64,000 nucleotides of DNA from Microscillaceae bacterium (GCA_003483885.1 DMXI01000217.1:10185-74184); one strand, 5' to 3'. Counted from the stretch's first letter, positions 8,576-17,754 are shown. Notes: generated by a model not told the origin, from the letters alone. Made by a program: numbers and translations.

Positions 8576-11437
8576 ATGAATTTATTGAAACCCTCCCTAT
8601 TATTTATTACACTTTGTATTGCTTATATAATCCCTGGTCAGGCACAAACTCAAGATTGGAAAAAGCTGGTGGCGGGGAAAAATTATGAAGCGCATACATT
8701 ACTTTTAAAACTAAAGCCTAAGGCCGATTTTTCGGTGAGAAAACAATCTATCTTTGGTACTTCTTTTCAAGACAAACTCAGTCATATTCAAGGAAACATA
8801 GTCCCCATCTTTCCTAATTATAAGCCTGTAGTTCAAACCCTTCGTACTACCCACGCAGGTCTGCCCAAAGCCCCGGACCTTTCATTACTGTACCGCATCG
8901 ATTTCAAGGCTGATATATCAGTGATAGAAGCGATGCAAAAGATCAACGACTCGGAACTGATTGAGTATGTAGAACCGAGTTTTTTGCACACGACTCAAAT
9001 GCTTACCCCCAATGACCCCTTGTATTCGAATCAGGAAAGTTACCTCAAAAAAATCAAAGCCGATTTAGCCTGGGATGTTACCAAGGGTTCTTCAGAAGTA
9101 ATCATTGCCATCACCGACACTGGTTTAGATATGGACCATCCTGATTTGGTCAATAATATTTATAAAAACACCGATGAAATTGACGAAAATGGGATTGATG
9201 ATGACAATGATGGTTATGTAGACAATGTATTGGGTTGGGATTTTATAGGGGCTACGCTGGATAATCCAGTAGCAGATAATAATCCGGATATTGGGGCAAA
9301 TGGTCAAGAACATGGCACCCACGTAACCGGCATTATTGGGGCTTCATTGGATAATAACGTAGGCATTGCGGGCATTGCGCCTAATTGTAAATTGTTGATT
9401 CTCAAAATTGGGGATGACTCGGGGATCAACAAAGTAGCCAGAGGGTACGAAGCCATCGTATATGCTGCCGACCAAGGTGCACATATTATCAATGCTTCTT
9501 GGGGTGGGGTTTCTGACTTGCACTCTAAAGTAGAGCAAGAAGCCATTACTTATGCCACCAGTAAAGGGGCTTTGGTCATCACCTCAGCAGGTAATTCAAA
9601 TAATGGAACACTTTATCAAGATCCTTCGGCGTATCAGTTTGTGATGAGTGTGGCCAGTGTGACTAATCAAGATGCTAAGTCAGGATTTAGCAACTATGGA
9701 AAAAACACCGATATCAGTGCGCCCGGTGAAAGTATTATGAGTACGGTTGCCAATGGATTATACAATGTACGTCAGGGAACATCAATGGCTTCAGCCATTG
9801 TAGCAGGTGCTGCCGCTCTGGTAAAATCGCAATACCCCAAAGCTACTGGACTCCAGATTGCCGAGATTTTAAAAGCCACCAGTGACGATATCCAGAGTTT
9901 GAATCCTGGTTTTGGGGATAACCTAGGCAAAGGACGCGTTAATATTTTACGCGCCTTGACCGAAAGCACTCCACCTGCCATCCGAATGACTGAACAGCTC
10001 TCTTTGGTGGAGGAATCAGGTGTGCTTAAAATTTCTTCTACTTTTACCAATTTGTTAGCCAATACTACTGCTCCTGTCACTATTAAAGTATCAGGCGAAA
10101 ACACTTTTTTTGAAGTCACCGAAGATAGTGTAACAACCGCGACCAATCTTGATTCTCTGGGTAGTTACAATAACAATAGTGCTCCTTTACAATTAAAGTT
10201 CAAAGCCGATGCTCCCCGCCATTGGATTACTACTCTAGCCTTTACTTACCGTTCGGGTGCTTATGAAGCAACCGAATACGTCACGGTAAAGCTACGCTCT
10301 AATGATTACTTGACCATTGAGAAAAACCAGTTAAAAGTAACGCTCAGCGATTATGGACGGGTGGGAAATGATGAAAACCTTAATTATTTACAAGGAGAGG
10401 GATTGGTGTATAAAAATAATCGCTTGTTGTTTTCTTCGGGCTTGATGATTGGCAAAAGTGCCGCTCGTTTGGTAGATGCGGTTCAATCGGATGCTACGCC
10501 ATTTTTTCACGATCACTTCACGCCTACCCAACCTATTACTGCGGTTACAACTCCCAAATTGGCTGATTTTGAATATGAGGGTGTAGTTACGGATGCCAAC
10601 GCGGGTAGTAGCAAACTTGGTCTGGAGATCAAAACCCGCTATTATATATGGAATAAACCACCCAATGACAAGTTTCTGATATTGGAGCATACCATTACCA
10701 ACACCAGCAACGAAACTCACGAAAACTTATATGCAGGATGGTTTGCCGATTGGGATGTAAATCCTGCTTCGGGAGGTAGTAACCTGAATCAAGCTCGTTG
10801 GGACGAGGCTTTCAAATTAGGATACATCTATAGCGTAGAAAATGAAGCTTCTAACTTTGGGGGAATCGCCTTGATATCTTCTAATGTTGATCCAGCTTAT
10901 TACGCATTGGTCAATGAAAATGTAGCGGGAAACGAAAACTTACTCTCAGATGGGTTTAGCAATGACGAAAAGTTTAAAACGCTGTCTTCGGGAACCAGCA
11001 ATAATGTCGCTCCGATTTCTGGAGCCACTGATGTAAGCCAAGTCGTAGGTGCAGGACCATTTACATTGGCACCTAATGCTTCTACTACCATCACTTTTGC
11101 TTTTGTAGCGGGCGATAACCTTGAGGATATCCAAACCCAAGTCGAAGCCATCCAGCAGTTGTTGAATGGTGTTAGTAGCCTCCCTCCTGCTTTAGCTACT
11201 AAAAACCAAATAGAGATTCGGCCAAACCCAAATGAAGGTACTTTTCAAATAAAAACTGGTGGGGTATTAATCAAAAATATTGAGGTAATGGGGCTTCAAG
11301 GACAATTGATTTTAGAAAAAAAGCTGGTAAACGATACCAAGCTTCACCTGCACCTCCAGGATTTGCCAAGTGGTGTTTATTTATTGCGGGCTTATACCAC
11401 GGCAGGTTTTATTACCAAGCGGATTGTAATTCGATAG
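8576..11437 (+). CDS. Secreted subtilisin-like serine protease (S8) with type IX secretion tail
   Basis: 953 residues from the ATG at 8576, which gives a proper signal peptide (MNLLKPSLLFITLCIAYIIPG, QAQ cleavage); an upstream TTG start would add a poor N-terminus. The S8 catalytic triad is visible: Asp181 (ITDTGLD), His246 (HGTHVTG) and Ser403 (GTSMASAIVAG), preceded by an inhibitor-like propeptide. A segment with Asp-rich loops (DIDENGIDDDNDGYVDN) probably binds calcium. The C-terminal 75 residues (IEIRPNPNEGTFQIK ... LPSGVYLLRA ... KRIVIR) form a type IX secretion sorting domain. Predicted role: extracellular protein degradation, together with the adjacent metalloprotease. Confidence 0.92.
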   Translation: MNLLKPSLLFITLCIAYIIPGQAQTQDWKKLVAGKNYEAHTLLLKLKPKADFSVRKQSIFGTSFQDKLSHIQGNIVPIFPNYKPVVQTLRTTHAGLPKAPDLSLLYRIDFKADISVIEAMQKINDSELIEYVEPSFLHTTQMLTPNDPLYSNQESYLKKIKADLAWDVTKGSSEVIIAITDTGLDMDHPDLVNNIYKNTDEIDENGIDDDNDGYVDNVLGWDFIGATLDNPVADNNPDIGANGQEHGTHVTGIIGASLDNNVGIAGIAPNCKLLILKIGDDSGINKVARGYEAIVYAADQGAHIINASWGGVSDLHSKVEQEAITYATSKGALVITSAGNSNNGTLYQDPSAYQFVMSVASVTNQDAKSGFSNYGKNTDISAPGESIMSTVANGLYNVRQGTSMASAIVAGAAALVKSQYPKATGLQIAEILKATSDDIQSLNPGFGDNLGKGRVNILRALTESTPPAIRMTEQLSLVEESGVLKISSTFTNLLANTTAPVTIKVSGENTFFEVTEDSVTTATNLDSLGSYNNNSAPLQLKFKADAPRHWITTLAFTYRSGAYEATEYVTVKLRSNDYLTIEKNQLKVTLSDYGRVGNDENLNYLQGEGLVYKNNRLLFSSGLMIGKSAARLVDAVQSDATPFFHDHFTPTQPITAVTTPKLADFEYEGVVTDANAGSSKLGLEIKTRYYIWNKPPNDKFLILEHTITNTSNETHENLYAGWFADWDVNPASGGSNLNQARWDEAFKLGYIYSVENEASNFGGIALISSNVDPAYYALVNENVAGNENLLSDGFSNDEKFKTLSSGTSNNVAPISGATDVSQVVGAGPFTLAPNASTTITFAFVAGDNLEDIQTQVEAIQQLLNGVSSLPPALATKNQIEIRPNPNEGTFQIKTGGVLIKNIEVMGLQGQLILEKKLVNDTKLHLHLQDLPSGVYLLRAYTTAGFITKRIVIR

Positions 11438-11927
11438 GATGCGGGTTTTTTGAGGATTCATTGAATTTCAGTGGAACTTGTATTTAAATATACTATTTTT
11501 CTTTGGATTCATCAGCACTCAAGAGGGCAGGTGTTTGCGAAGGTTTTTGGTGATTTCCTGGCTAAATGCTACTATTTGAATCCAAAAACCTGTGGCAATC
11601 TTTTGGGGTAGCATTTCCAGGCTTCGTGTGTTATTCTTACTACTGGAAACGCCATTGCTCGCCCCTTAGATTGCCACAAAGCAGCGTAACGAACGTGGTG
11701 TTTTTTCCAAGTTTTCAACGCTGCTTTTCGCAAACACACCCGCTTTAGATACCATCATTCGTGGTAGTCGAGTTCTAAAAACATGGAGAAGTTGAAAATC
11801 CCGGTTCTACCGAAAATCACCTAATTCTTAACACCCCTACCTGACAGGTTTCAAAAACATGTCAGGTCTGAAAAAGTATTTTCACTATTGCAGGTGTTTA
11901 AGCGCAGCGTCACCAACAAAGGGGTAA
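11438..11927. other. 490-bp intergenic region with inverted repeats
   Basis: No credible gene. It holds a 217-bp inverted-repeat element (11525-11741, separate entry) and, at about 11837-11866, a short imperfect palindrome of the ACCTGACAGGTTT ... ACATGTCAGGT kind. Confidence 0.6.
11525..11741. repeat. Inverted-repeat element, non-coding
   Basis: Outer arms AGGTGTTTGCGAA (11529-11541) and TTCGCAAACACACC (11727-11740) are near-perfect inverted copies. A second nested pair is TGTGGCAATCTTTTGG and TAGATTGCCACA. The whole segment can fold into a long branched hairpin. It contains only a 60-codon spurious ORF. A miniature transposable element or a structured RNA is possible; no duplicate is seen in the window. 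Confidence 0.55.
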
Positions 11928-12449
11928 CTACTCAAACACGATCATCAACTGGTTTTTCTCTACATTTTGCCCTTGTTCTACCTTGATAGCCTTTACGACA
12001 CCATCAGCAGGAGACTTGAGCACATTTTCCATTTTCATTGCTTCCAAAATCAATAAAGAATCACCTTTACTCACTTCATCACCCTCAGCTACATTAATGC
12101 TTAAAATCAACCCAGGCATAGGTGCTTTAATGTCATTGACCTTGTTTTGGCTCAGGTTATCCATTCCCAAGCGCTTGAGTAGTAAATCAAGTTTGTCTTC
12201 GGCATTCACTGTATAGCGATGGCCATTGATCTGAAGGGTAAAATCTTTGGTCTGATAATCGGCCTTGAGCACATCTACTTGATAAGACTGGTTCTCGTGG
12301 ATGACGTGAAAACTATTGGCTTGTTGGGGCAATATGTCCCAGGAAAAATCTTCTCCATTCAGTTTTAAAGCGTCTTTGTCGCGGGTTACTTCAAAGGTTT
12401 TTCCTTCTGCTTGATTGGCTTGCAGTGAATTTACAGTGATCTTTAACAT
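11928..12449 (-). CDS. Biotin carboxyl carrier protein (acyl-CoA carboxylase biotin subunit)
   Basis: 173 residues from the ATG at 12449. The last 75 form a biotinyl domain with the biotinylation motif EAMKMEN; Lys139 is the acceptor. The N-terminal part (ITVNSLQANQAEGKTFEV ... LQINGHRYTVNAED) matches the carrier subunit of propionyl/acetyl-CoA carboxylase-type enzymes rather than fatty-acid-synthesis AccB, which carries a Pro/Ala linker. It carries carboxybiotin between carboxylase and transferase subunits in the cytosol. No partner carboxylase gene lies in the window; the M1 aminopeptidase gene diverges from it. Confidence 0.88.
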   Translation of the reverse strand: MLKITVNSLQANQAEGKTFEVTRDKDALKLNGEDFSWDILPQQANSFHVIHENQSYQVDVLKADYQTKDFTLQINGHRYTVNAEDKLDLLLKRLGMDNLSQNKVNDIKAPMPGLILSINVAEGDEVSKGDSLLILEAMKMENVLKSPADGVVKAIKVEQGQNVEKNQLMIVFE

Positions 12450-12574
12450 TTTATCTATCAAATAATATTTTTAATTCATTATTATTGGGTGGTGACTATG
12501 GCCAGAGTTGAATAAATTCAAATCTAATAAACATCCGGCGGTAGTCTAGCATTAGATCACAAAATAGCGCATAA

Positions 12575-15202
12575 ATGTCGGAAAACACATTGCATTTTCA
12601 AATAAAAACACACTTATGGCTGACCTCTCAAACACGCCTCTTGGTCTACCTCTTGATTTTAGCAAGTTCTTTGGTAAGTTGCCAATCCTCGAAACAAGCT
12701 ACTAAAAAGTCTAACATTGCAACTGATTCTCTCAAACAGGCCAAAATAAAAAAAGACACGGTGAAAGCTCCCCCAGTGCTACCACTTCGTGCCAGTAAAC
12801 GTCGTTTGCATGATTTGCTCCACACCAAGCTAGAAATAAAGTTTGATTGGAAAAAACAACACGTATTGGGAAAGGCTACACTACTGCTTCGCCCTTATTT
12901 TTATGCTCAAGACAGTGTGGTGCTAGATGCCAAAGGTTTTGATATTCATTCGGTCAAGTTGATCACTATTAAAGGAGAAGAAGAGTTTGAACAAGCGTTG
13001 AAATACCGCTACAACCAACGAAAACTGGTCATTCGCCTGGACAAACCGTACCAACGACAAGAATCTTTTACCCTGGAAATTGACTATACTGCCAAACCTG
13101 AAGAGCTCCCTCAAGGGGGCAGTGATGCCATTACGAGCGATAAAGGACTTTACTTTATCAACGCCAATGGGAAAAGCCCCAACCTTCCCCAACAGATATG
13201 GACCCAGGGAGAAACCGAAGCCAGTTCTTGTTGGTTTCCAACTCTAGATAGCCCCAATGAACGCTGTACTCAGGAAATGTACATTACAGTAGCCAAAAAA
13301 TTTAAAACTTTGTCTAATGGTGAGTTAGTGTACTCGCGAGAAAACGCGGATAACACCCGTACTGACTATTGGCGAATGGATTTGCCCCACGCCCCTTATT
13401 TGTTTATGCTGGCGGTGGGCGATTTTGCCATTTATAAAGATCAATGGAAAGGTAAAGCGGTTCATTATTATGTAGATCGACCTTTTTTGAAATATGCCAA
13501 AGGGATTTTTGGGCGAACGCCTGAAATGCTCAGTTTCTTCTCTCAAAAGCTCAACTATCCTTTTCCTTGGAACAAATATGCTCAAGTGGTCGTGCATCAG
13601 TTTGTATCGGGTGCTATGGAAAACACCACCGCATCCGTATTCAATGAAGGGTTACAAATAGATGATCGGGCCTTGCTGGATGCCCATTGGGATGGCATCA
13701 TTGCCCACGAGTTGTTTCACCAATGGTTTGGAAATTTGGTCACTTGTGAATCGTGGGGACAGCTACCCTTGAACGAGGCTTTTGCCAATTACTCCGAGTA
13801 CCTTTGGGCGGAGCATAAGTATGGCGTGGACGAAGCAGATTACCTGGCCCAGATTGAGTTACGGGGCTATTTGGTGGAGGCTGATAATAAGCAAGTTCCT
13901 ATGATTCGCTATCGCTATGCCCATAGAGAAGATATGTTTGATGCGCACTCTTACAATAAAGGGGGACGTATATTGCACATGTTGCGCAAATATGTAGGAG
14001 ATGAGGCTTTTTGGAGGGCATTGAATGTGTACTTGACTCAAAATAAATTTAAATCGGCAGAAATTGATCAGCTCCGATTGGCTTTTGAGCAAACTACGGG
14101 AGAAGATTTGCGTTGGTTTTTTAACCAATGGTTTTTTCACGCTGGACATCCAGCCATTCGGGTAAACCACCGTTTTGCCAACGACCAATTAACCTTAACT
14201 ACTGAACAAGTCAATGACTCAAGTGATTTTGTATATCGTTTGCCACTCAAAATAGCCGTTTGGACAAATGGTCAGCGAAAGCTACTGCCAATATTGATTG
14301 ACCAAGCCCAACAAACCTTTGCCTTTAAAATCGCACAAAAACCTGATTTGGTAGTGTTTGATGCCGAGCAGCAACTACTCGGTCTGATTGCCCATAAAAA
14401 AACGGATGAAGAACTGGTTTACCAGTATGCCCACGCTCCTACTTTTAAAGCGAGAATGGAGGTCATAGATAAGTTATTTAATCGCGAACGGCTTTCTCCA
14501 TTGTTGAAAAAAACAATTATCAAGGCACTTAATGATTCCTTCTGGGCGATTCGTCAAAGGGCTATTGAAAAGATAGCAAGCTACGAAGCCTTACAAACTC
14601 TGGCAATGATCAATACTTTGCTAAAAATTGCCCAAAATGACCCTAAAACAGTGGTTCGCGCCGCGGCCATCACGGGTTTGGCTGCTTTTACCAATAAAAA
14701 TAATGCGGCTGCCAGTCTTCAGACGTTGTACGAGTCGAGCCTAAACGCCCAATCTTACGCGATTGTCGGGGCTGCTTTGGATGCATTGGTCAAAGAAAAA
14801 ACCGCGAACATCTCAGAAAAAATTGTTAAATTTGAAGATTATAACGCGCTGGAAGTGGTGTCGATAGTGGCTCAGTATTATGCTGACAACAATGTTCCCA
14901 AAAAGTATGATTGGTTTGCAAAAAAAATTCGGCAAACCTTCCAATTAACTAAGCATCAGTTACTGCAGTCTTTTGGGATTTATTTACTGGGAGCTGATAT
15001 AACTACTCAGAAAAAAGGAGCGGCCTTTTTGAATACCATTACTCAGGAAAAAAATGAAGCGCAGGCCGTAAAGTTTTTGGCGTATCAATCCTTGAGTTAT
15101 TTGACCGAGGTAGAAGGAGTTACGGATTTGCTCCGTAAAATAAAACAAGACGAGAAGAACCCAGAATTGAAAAAGATGTATGGGTTAATATATAATGATT
15201 GA
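12575..15202 (+). CDS. M1-family metallo-aminopeptidase lipoprotein
   Basis: 875 residues. A long N-terminus ends in a lipobox-like LASSLVSC (Cys36), indicating an envelope-anchored lipoprotein. Typical M1 features are present: the substrate-binding GAMEN at 346-350 and the zinc motif HELFH at 378-382, followed after 18 residues by Glu401 (HExxHx18E). A catalytic-domain tail and a C-terminal alpha-helical repeat region (HEAT-like, about 610-870) complete the fold. It should remove N-terminal residues from peptides in or outside the periplasm, which fits the nearby secreted proteases. The following gene, DivIC-like, starts 35 bp after its stop, so they may be co-transcribed. Confidence 0.92.
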   Translation: MSENTLHFQIKTHLWLTSQTRLLVYLLILASSLVSCQSSKQATKKSNIATDSLKQAKIKKDTVKAPPVLPLRASKRRLHDLLHTKLEIKFDWKKQHVLGKATLLLRPYFYAQDSVVLDAKGFDIHSVKLITIKGEEEFEQALKYRYNQRKLVIRLDKPYQRQESFTLEIDYTAKPEELPQGGSDAITSDKGLYFINANGKSPNLPQQIWTQGETEASSCWFPTLDSPNERCTQEMYITVAKKFKTLSNGELVYSRENADNTRTDYWRMDLPHAPYLFMLAVGDFAIYKDQWKGKAVHYYVDRPFLKYAKGIFGRTPEMLSFFSQKLNYPFPWNKYAQVVVHQFVSGAMENTTASVFNEGLQIDDRALLDAHWDGIIAHELFHQWFGNLVTCESWGQLPLNEAFANYSEYLWAEHKYGVDEADYLAQIELRGYLVEADNKQVPMIRYRYAHREDMFDAHSYNKGGRILHMLRKYVGDEAFWRALNVYLTQNKFKSAEIDQLRLAFEQTTGEDLRWFFNQWFFHAGHPAIRVNHRFANDQLTLTTEQVNDSSDFVYRLPLKIAVWTNGQRKLLPILIDQAQQTFAFKIAQKPDLVVFDAEQQLLGLIAHKKTDEELVYQYAHAPTFKARMEVIDKLFNRERLSPLLKKTIIKALNDSFWAIRQRAIEKIASYEALQTLAMINTLLKIAQNDPKTVVRAAAITGLAAFTNKNNAAASLQTLYESSLNAQSYAIVGAALDALVKEKTANISEKIVKFEDYNALEVVSIVAQYYADNNVPKKYDWFAKKIRQTFQLTKHQLLQSFGIYLLGADITTQKKGAAFLNTITQEKNEAQAVKFLAYQSLSYLTEVEGVTDLLRKIKQDEKNPELKKMYGLIYND

Positions 15203-15237
15203 GCACAACCAATACTTAATCAAAAATCAAAGAAATT

Positions 15238-15744
15238 ATGTACGAAGACGACGAAGAAGAAGAAATAACCAACACCCCCAAGAAGCCTTCACGTAGGGTG
15301 GGGAACGTTTTCAGAGATGTGGTAAAACCTCCTAAGAAAATGAAAATGCCGAAGCTTTTTCGCAGTTTTTATTTCATAGTGGGGTCTATTTTCGTGATCT
15401 GGATGGTATTTTTTGATATCAATGACATTTATACCCAATACCAACGTCGGGAAAAGCTCCAGCAATTACAGCGTGATAAAGTGTTTTACGCCAAAGGTAT
15501 CAAGAATATCAAGGAGGAACGAGCAAAGCTTTCTACTGATCCTAAAAAGTTAGAAAAATTTGCCCGGGAAAAATATTTCCTCAAAAAAAAGGGCGAGGAT
15601 GTATATGTCATTTTAAAAGAAAAAGAAAAAAACGAGCTGGAAGAAGCCAAGGTATTAAATCCTCAGGTCAATGCCCGCCCTCCTGCTTTGCCAAAGGCTA
15701 AGAAAGATTCGACGGCTAAAAAGGATACGACAAAGGGTAAATAA
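15238..15744 (+). CDS. Septum formation initiator (FtsB/DivIC family)
   Basis: 168 residues. An acidic then basic cytoplasmic N-terminus is followed by one membrane helix (about 43-59, YFIVGSIFVIWMVFF) and a coiled coil (TQYQRREKLQQLQRDKVFYAKGIKNIKEERAKL). The conserved FtsB/DivIC ending, DPKKLEKFAREKYFLKKKGEDVYVI, comes next. It would bridge FtsL and FtsQ-type proteins in the divisome. The Lys/Pro/Ala-rich tail beyond residue 130 is longer than in E. coli FtsB but common in Bacteroidetes. Confidence 0.88.
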   Translation: MYEDDEEEEITNTPKKPSRRVGNVFRDVVKPPKKMKMPKLFRSFYFIVGSIFVIWMVFFDINDIYTQYQRREKLQQLQRDKVFYAKGIKNIKEERAKLSTDPKKLEKFAREKYFLKKKGEDVYVILKEKEKNELEEAKVLNPQVNARPPALPKAKKDSTAKKDTTKGK

Positions 15745-15749
15745 AAACC

Positions 15750-16256
15750 TTAAGCCTGTTTTAGCTCCAACTTATAATACTCTGCTGGATTTTCGCCAAA
15801 AGTGGCCTTATACAATGCAAAACCTTGTTTGGTAAGTACTTTTACCGATGCATCATTTTCTGGGTTAACAATACCAATCAATTCTTTGATGTTTGGAAAG
15901 GCTTGGGCGTGTTTCATCAGGCAGCATAGCATCTCAGTAGCGTATCCCGCTCCCCAATATTCGGGCATCATGCCATAGCCAACTTCAACTTGGGTTTGGG
16001 CTTCGTCCAGATACGTAAACTTGGCAATGCCGACAAACTCTCTACTTGCTTGATTTTTAGCGGTATAAAACCCCATATTAGGATAGGTTTCATTCGTTTT
16101 CAAGGTTTTTGCAAAGCGTGCTTCGGCTTGTTCTTTGGTTAAACCCGTTCCCGTGATATGGCGCATGACCACATCATCGGTATACCAACGCATATAATTC
16201 TCTTTTTCGGCGAAGGTTACCTGAGTGTATATAAGTCTTTCAGAGGCTAAGGTCAT
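15750..16256 (-). CDS. GNAT-family N-acetyltransferase (RimJ/RimL-like)
   Basis: 168 residues with the GNAT acetyl-CoA fold: motif A appears as VEVGYGMMPEYWGAGYATEMLCCL and the C-terminal NDASVKVLTKQGFALYK is the typical motif B. The N-terminus MTLASERLIYTQVTFAEKENY matches RimJ/RimL-type enzymes. Substrate unknown; these enzymes acetylate protein N-termini, antibiotics or small amines. It converges on the DivIC-like gene, stop codons 5 bp apart. Confidence 0.85.
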   Translation of the reverse strand: MTLASERLIYTQVTFAEKENYMRWYTDDVVMRHITGTGLTKEQAEARFAKTLKTNETYPNMGFYTAKNQASREFVGIAKFTYLDEAQTQVEVGYGMMPEYWGAGYATEMLCCLMKHAQAFPNIKELIGIVNPENDASVKVLTKQGFALYKATFGENPAEYYKLELKQA

Positions 16257-16422
16257 CGTATAAAAATTTAAAATTTGTGTGTCAGATTAGTAGCCAAATC
16301 TAATCAATTCTTTTCCATCTCTTCCTATATTTTTGGACGATTGCTCTATACATTGGTGTATGACTATAAACTATAGGTTAGGGAATCGAATGCCTGTTTC
16401 CAGGATGAATAATGACGAGCAA

Positions 16423-16794
16423 CTAGCAACCCACGTCTTTTCCTGCTTTCCAAAGTTTGAATGTCTCGGCTATAAATGCCTCTACGCCTGAATCTTCTAC
16501 ACTTGTTGTCTTTTTGAAACGAATGCACCCTTTACCTATATTTACCCCTTTCAATAACTTACCCTCCGGATCTACCTTTTGAATATCTCCTATGTATAAA
16601 CTCACATAGTTTTTTTGAGCATTGAGACAAAACACCGGTTCTTGACCATAGCTCAACATTTTGTATTGTATACCTTCAGTCAAATCAGGCGCTTGGGTGC
16701 GAATCAACGCTCGAATGGCCTCGAGTTTTTCTTTTCTCCAATCTTGTTCAAGAACGTCCAGGTATTCTTCAGGGGTTTGTACGTCGTATTGCAT
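16423..16794 (-). CDS. DUF1801 domain protein (YdhG-like)
   Basis: 123 residues, the full length of this small cytosolic family. Recognisable segments are TPEEYLDVLEQDWRKEKLEAIRALI, the central IQYKMLSYGQEPVFCLNAQKNYVSLYI and the C-terminal GKGCIRFKKTTS. The biochemical function of the family is not settled (a frataxin-like iron-binding role has been proposed for one member). It is a single gene reading away from the rRNA/tRNA mosaic, which starts about 65 bp upstream of its start codon. Confidence 0.8.
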   Translation of the reverse strand: MQYDVQTPEEYLDVLEQDWRKEKLEAIRALIRTQAPDLTEGIQYKMLSYGQEPVFCLNAQKNYVSLYIGDIQKVDPEGKLLKGVNIGKGCIRFKKTTSVEDSGVEAFIAETFKLWKAGKDVGC

Positions 16795-16869
16795 GTTGTT
16801 TTTGATCCAAAATACAAATTTTCAGCTAAAGTCACCTGCTCAATCCCTACAACTTAAGCTCCGACCGTC

Positions 16870-16955
16870 GTTTATCAGGGCTTTGGCACCTCGATGTCGG
16901 CTGGTACCACACGCAAGTTGCAGCCTGGATTCCGAACGTGGAAAGTGACACCTTA
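16870..16955 (+). rRNA. LSU (23S) peptidyl-transferase-centre segment, internally shortened
   Basis: 16882-16902 is identical over 21 nt to E. coli 23S 2491-2511, including A2503 (16894), G2505 (16896) and U2506 (16897). It then jumps: GGTAC (16903-16907) corresponds to 2569-2573, and TGGATTCCGAACGTGG (16926-16941) to the 2580-2595 strand, with U2584/U2585 kept, reaching the A2602 area near 16950. The A-loop (2548-2560) and its helix are gone. Compared from memory of the E. coli sequence. This is the antibiotic- and substrate-binding heart of the ribosome, detached from the rest of 23S. Confidence 0.8.
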
Positions 16956-16969
16956 TAGAAGAGCCTTGA

Positions 16970-17040
16970 ACCCTCACTCAATTGGTAGAGCAATTGATTT
17001 GTAATGGGTAGGTACCGGGTTGCACGAGCGGTGAGAGTTT
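16970..17040 (+). tRNA. tRNA-Thr(UGU)-like, degenerate
   Basis: CTCAATTGGTAGAGC is a standard D-arm. ATTTGTAAT follows, giving the anticodon-loop sequence with TGT (Thr), then a T-arm-like ACCGGGTTGCACGAGCGGT. CCCTCAC and GTGAGAG can pair as acceptor arms with one mismatch. Faults: positions 8-9 are lacking or overlap, the 3' side of the anticodon stem does not match, the T-loop lacks TTCGA, and there is no CCA. The 3' acceptor arm GTGAGAG overlaps the SSU-like 5' start GAGAGTTTGA. Confidence 0.55.
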
Positions 17041-17468
17041 GAGTAAACTTTTGATCAAATATGACAGGAAAAATGGATGAATTTCTGGCAAATGTGAAGG
17101 TTTTTGGAGTCTACTCTCAGGTTATTTGATAAATATTTGTGTTTTTTAGAGGCAATTCGGGCGTATCATTCAATTCCTGACAAAATACGATCATAATGAG
17201 CAAAAATGAACGCTTAAAACCACCAAAACAGCTTATATTTCAAGGTATTTATCCAGTATTTTCCGGTATCAAATAGGTATATTTCAATAATTACAAAAAC
17301 AAACAAAAAGCTTCTTTAATACTATTTAAACCGCTATTTTACACCTAAAAATCTTACTAATACAAGAGAATTTCACGTTTTCTAAATAAAAATCAAGATA
17401 TTTTTTTCGGTAACTTCAGAAATCAACATTATTACTACCAAAACACCCTAAAAACCGATGAATTGCAA
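17041..17468 (+). other. AT-rich 5' part of the SSU-like sequence
   Basis: About 430 bp, very AT-rich, without genes. Only isolated words resemble the 16S 5' and central domains in order (see the SSU-like entry); taken alone they are weak. It may be a highly diverged 5' domain or unrelated filler. Confidence 0.35.
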
Positions 17469-17515
17469 CGAAAATCTGGGGAGTAAACTGGATTAGATAC
17501 CTTGGTAGTCCATAG
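17469..17515 (+). rRNA. 16S helix 24 / 790-loop segment
   Basis: CGAAAATCTGGGGAGTAAAC is followed by GGATTAGATACCTTGGTAGT. The 23 nt at 17490-17512 match E. coli 16S from about G785 at 22 positions; the preceding 20 nt match GCGAAAGCGTGGGGAGCAAAC well. This is the P-site 790 loop and one of the universal primer sites. Confidence 0.85.
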
Positions 17516-17568
17516 CGCTTGACAGCTATTGGTCTTTAGCCTTTAGCTATTGGCTTTTTTCGGTGATT

Positions 17569-17593
17569 CCGCCCTGTACTACCAATTCAAAAC
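17569..17593 (+). rRNA. 16S helix 27-like segment
   Basis: CCGCCCTGTACTACCAATTCAAAAC aligns to E. coli 16S CCGCCTGGGGAGTACGGCCG ... TTAAAAC (about 878-912) with the hairpin shortened. It lies between the 790 and 915 segments as in real 16S. An AT-rich insert of about 60 nt separates it from the 915 segment. Confidence 0.5.
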
Positions 17594-17651
17594 GATTTTG
17601 GGATGGCTATAATACACTCATAATTAGAAATTTAATTATTTAATAGTTAGA

Positions 17652-17750
17652 AGTCTAGAGGAATTGACGGGGCCTCACAAATAAGCCTCAAACACCGAGT
17701 GAAACATCGTGGATGTCGGGTCAAACGTTAATCTTATACCAGTTATTTCT
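17652..17750 (+). rRNA. 16S 907-945 and helix 34-35 segments
   Basis: AGAGGAATTGACGGGGCC (17657-17674) is the universal 16S 910-930 core with one G missing, followed by TCACAAATAAGCC for CGCACAAGCGG. Directly afterwards CGTGGATGTCGGGTCAAACG resembles either 1053-1066 (TGGCTGTCGTCA) or 1074-1095 (GAGGTGTCGGGTTAAGT), and CTTATACCAGTTATT resembles the CCTATCGTTAGTT strand near 1115-1130. The junction removes about 945-1050. Confidence 0.75.
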
Positions 17751-17754
17751 CCTT

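Noticed and set aside
11566..11748. 60-codon ORF
   Set aside because: No start context, no family features; lies within an inverted-repeat element.
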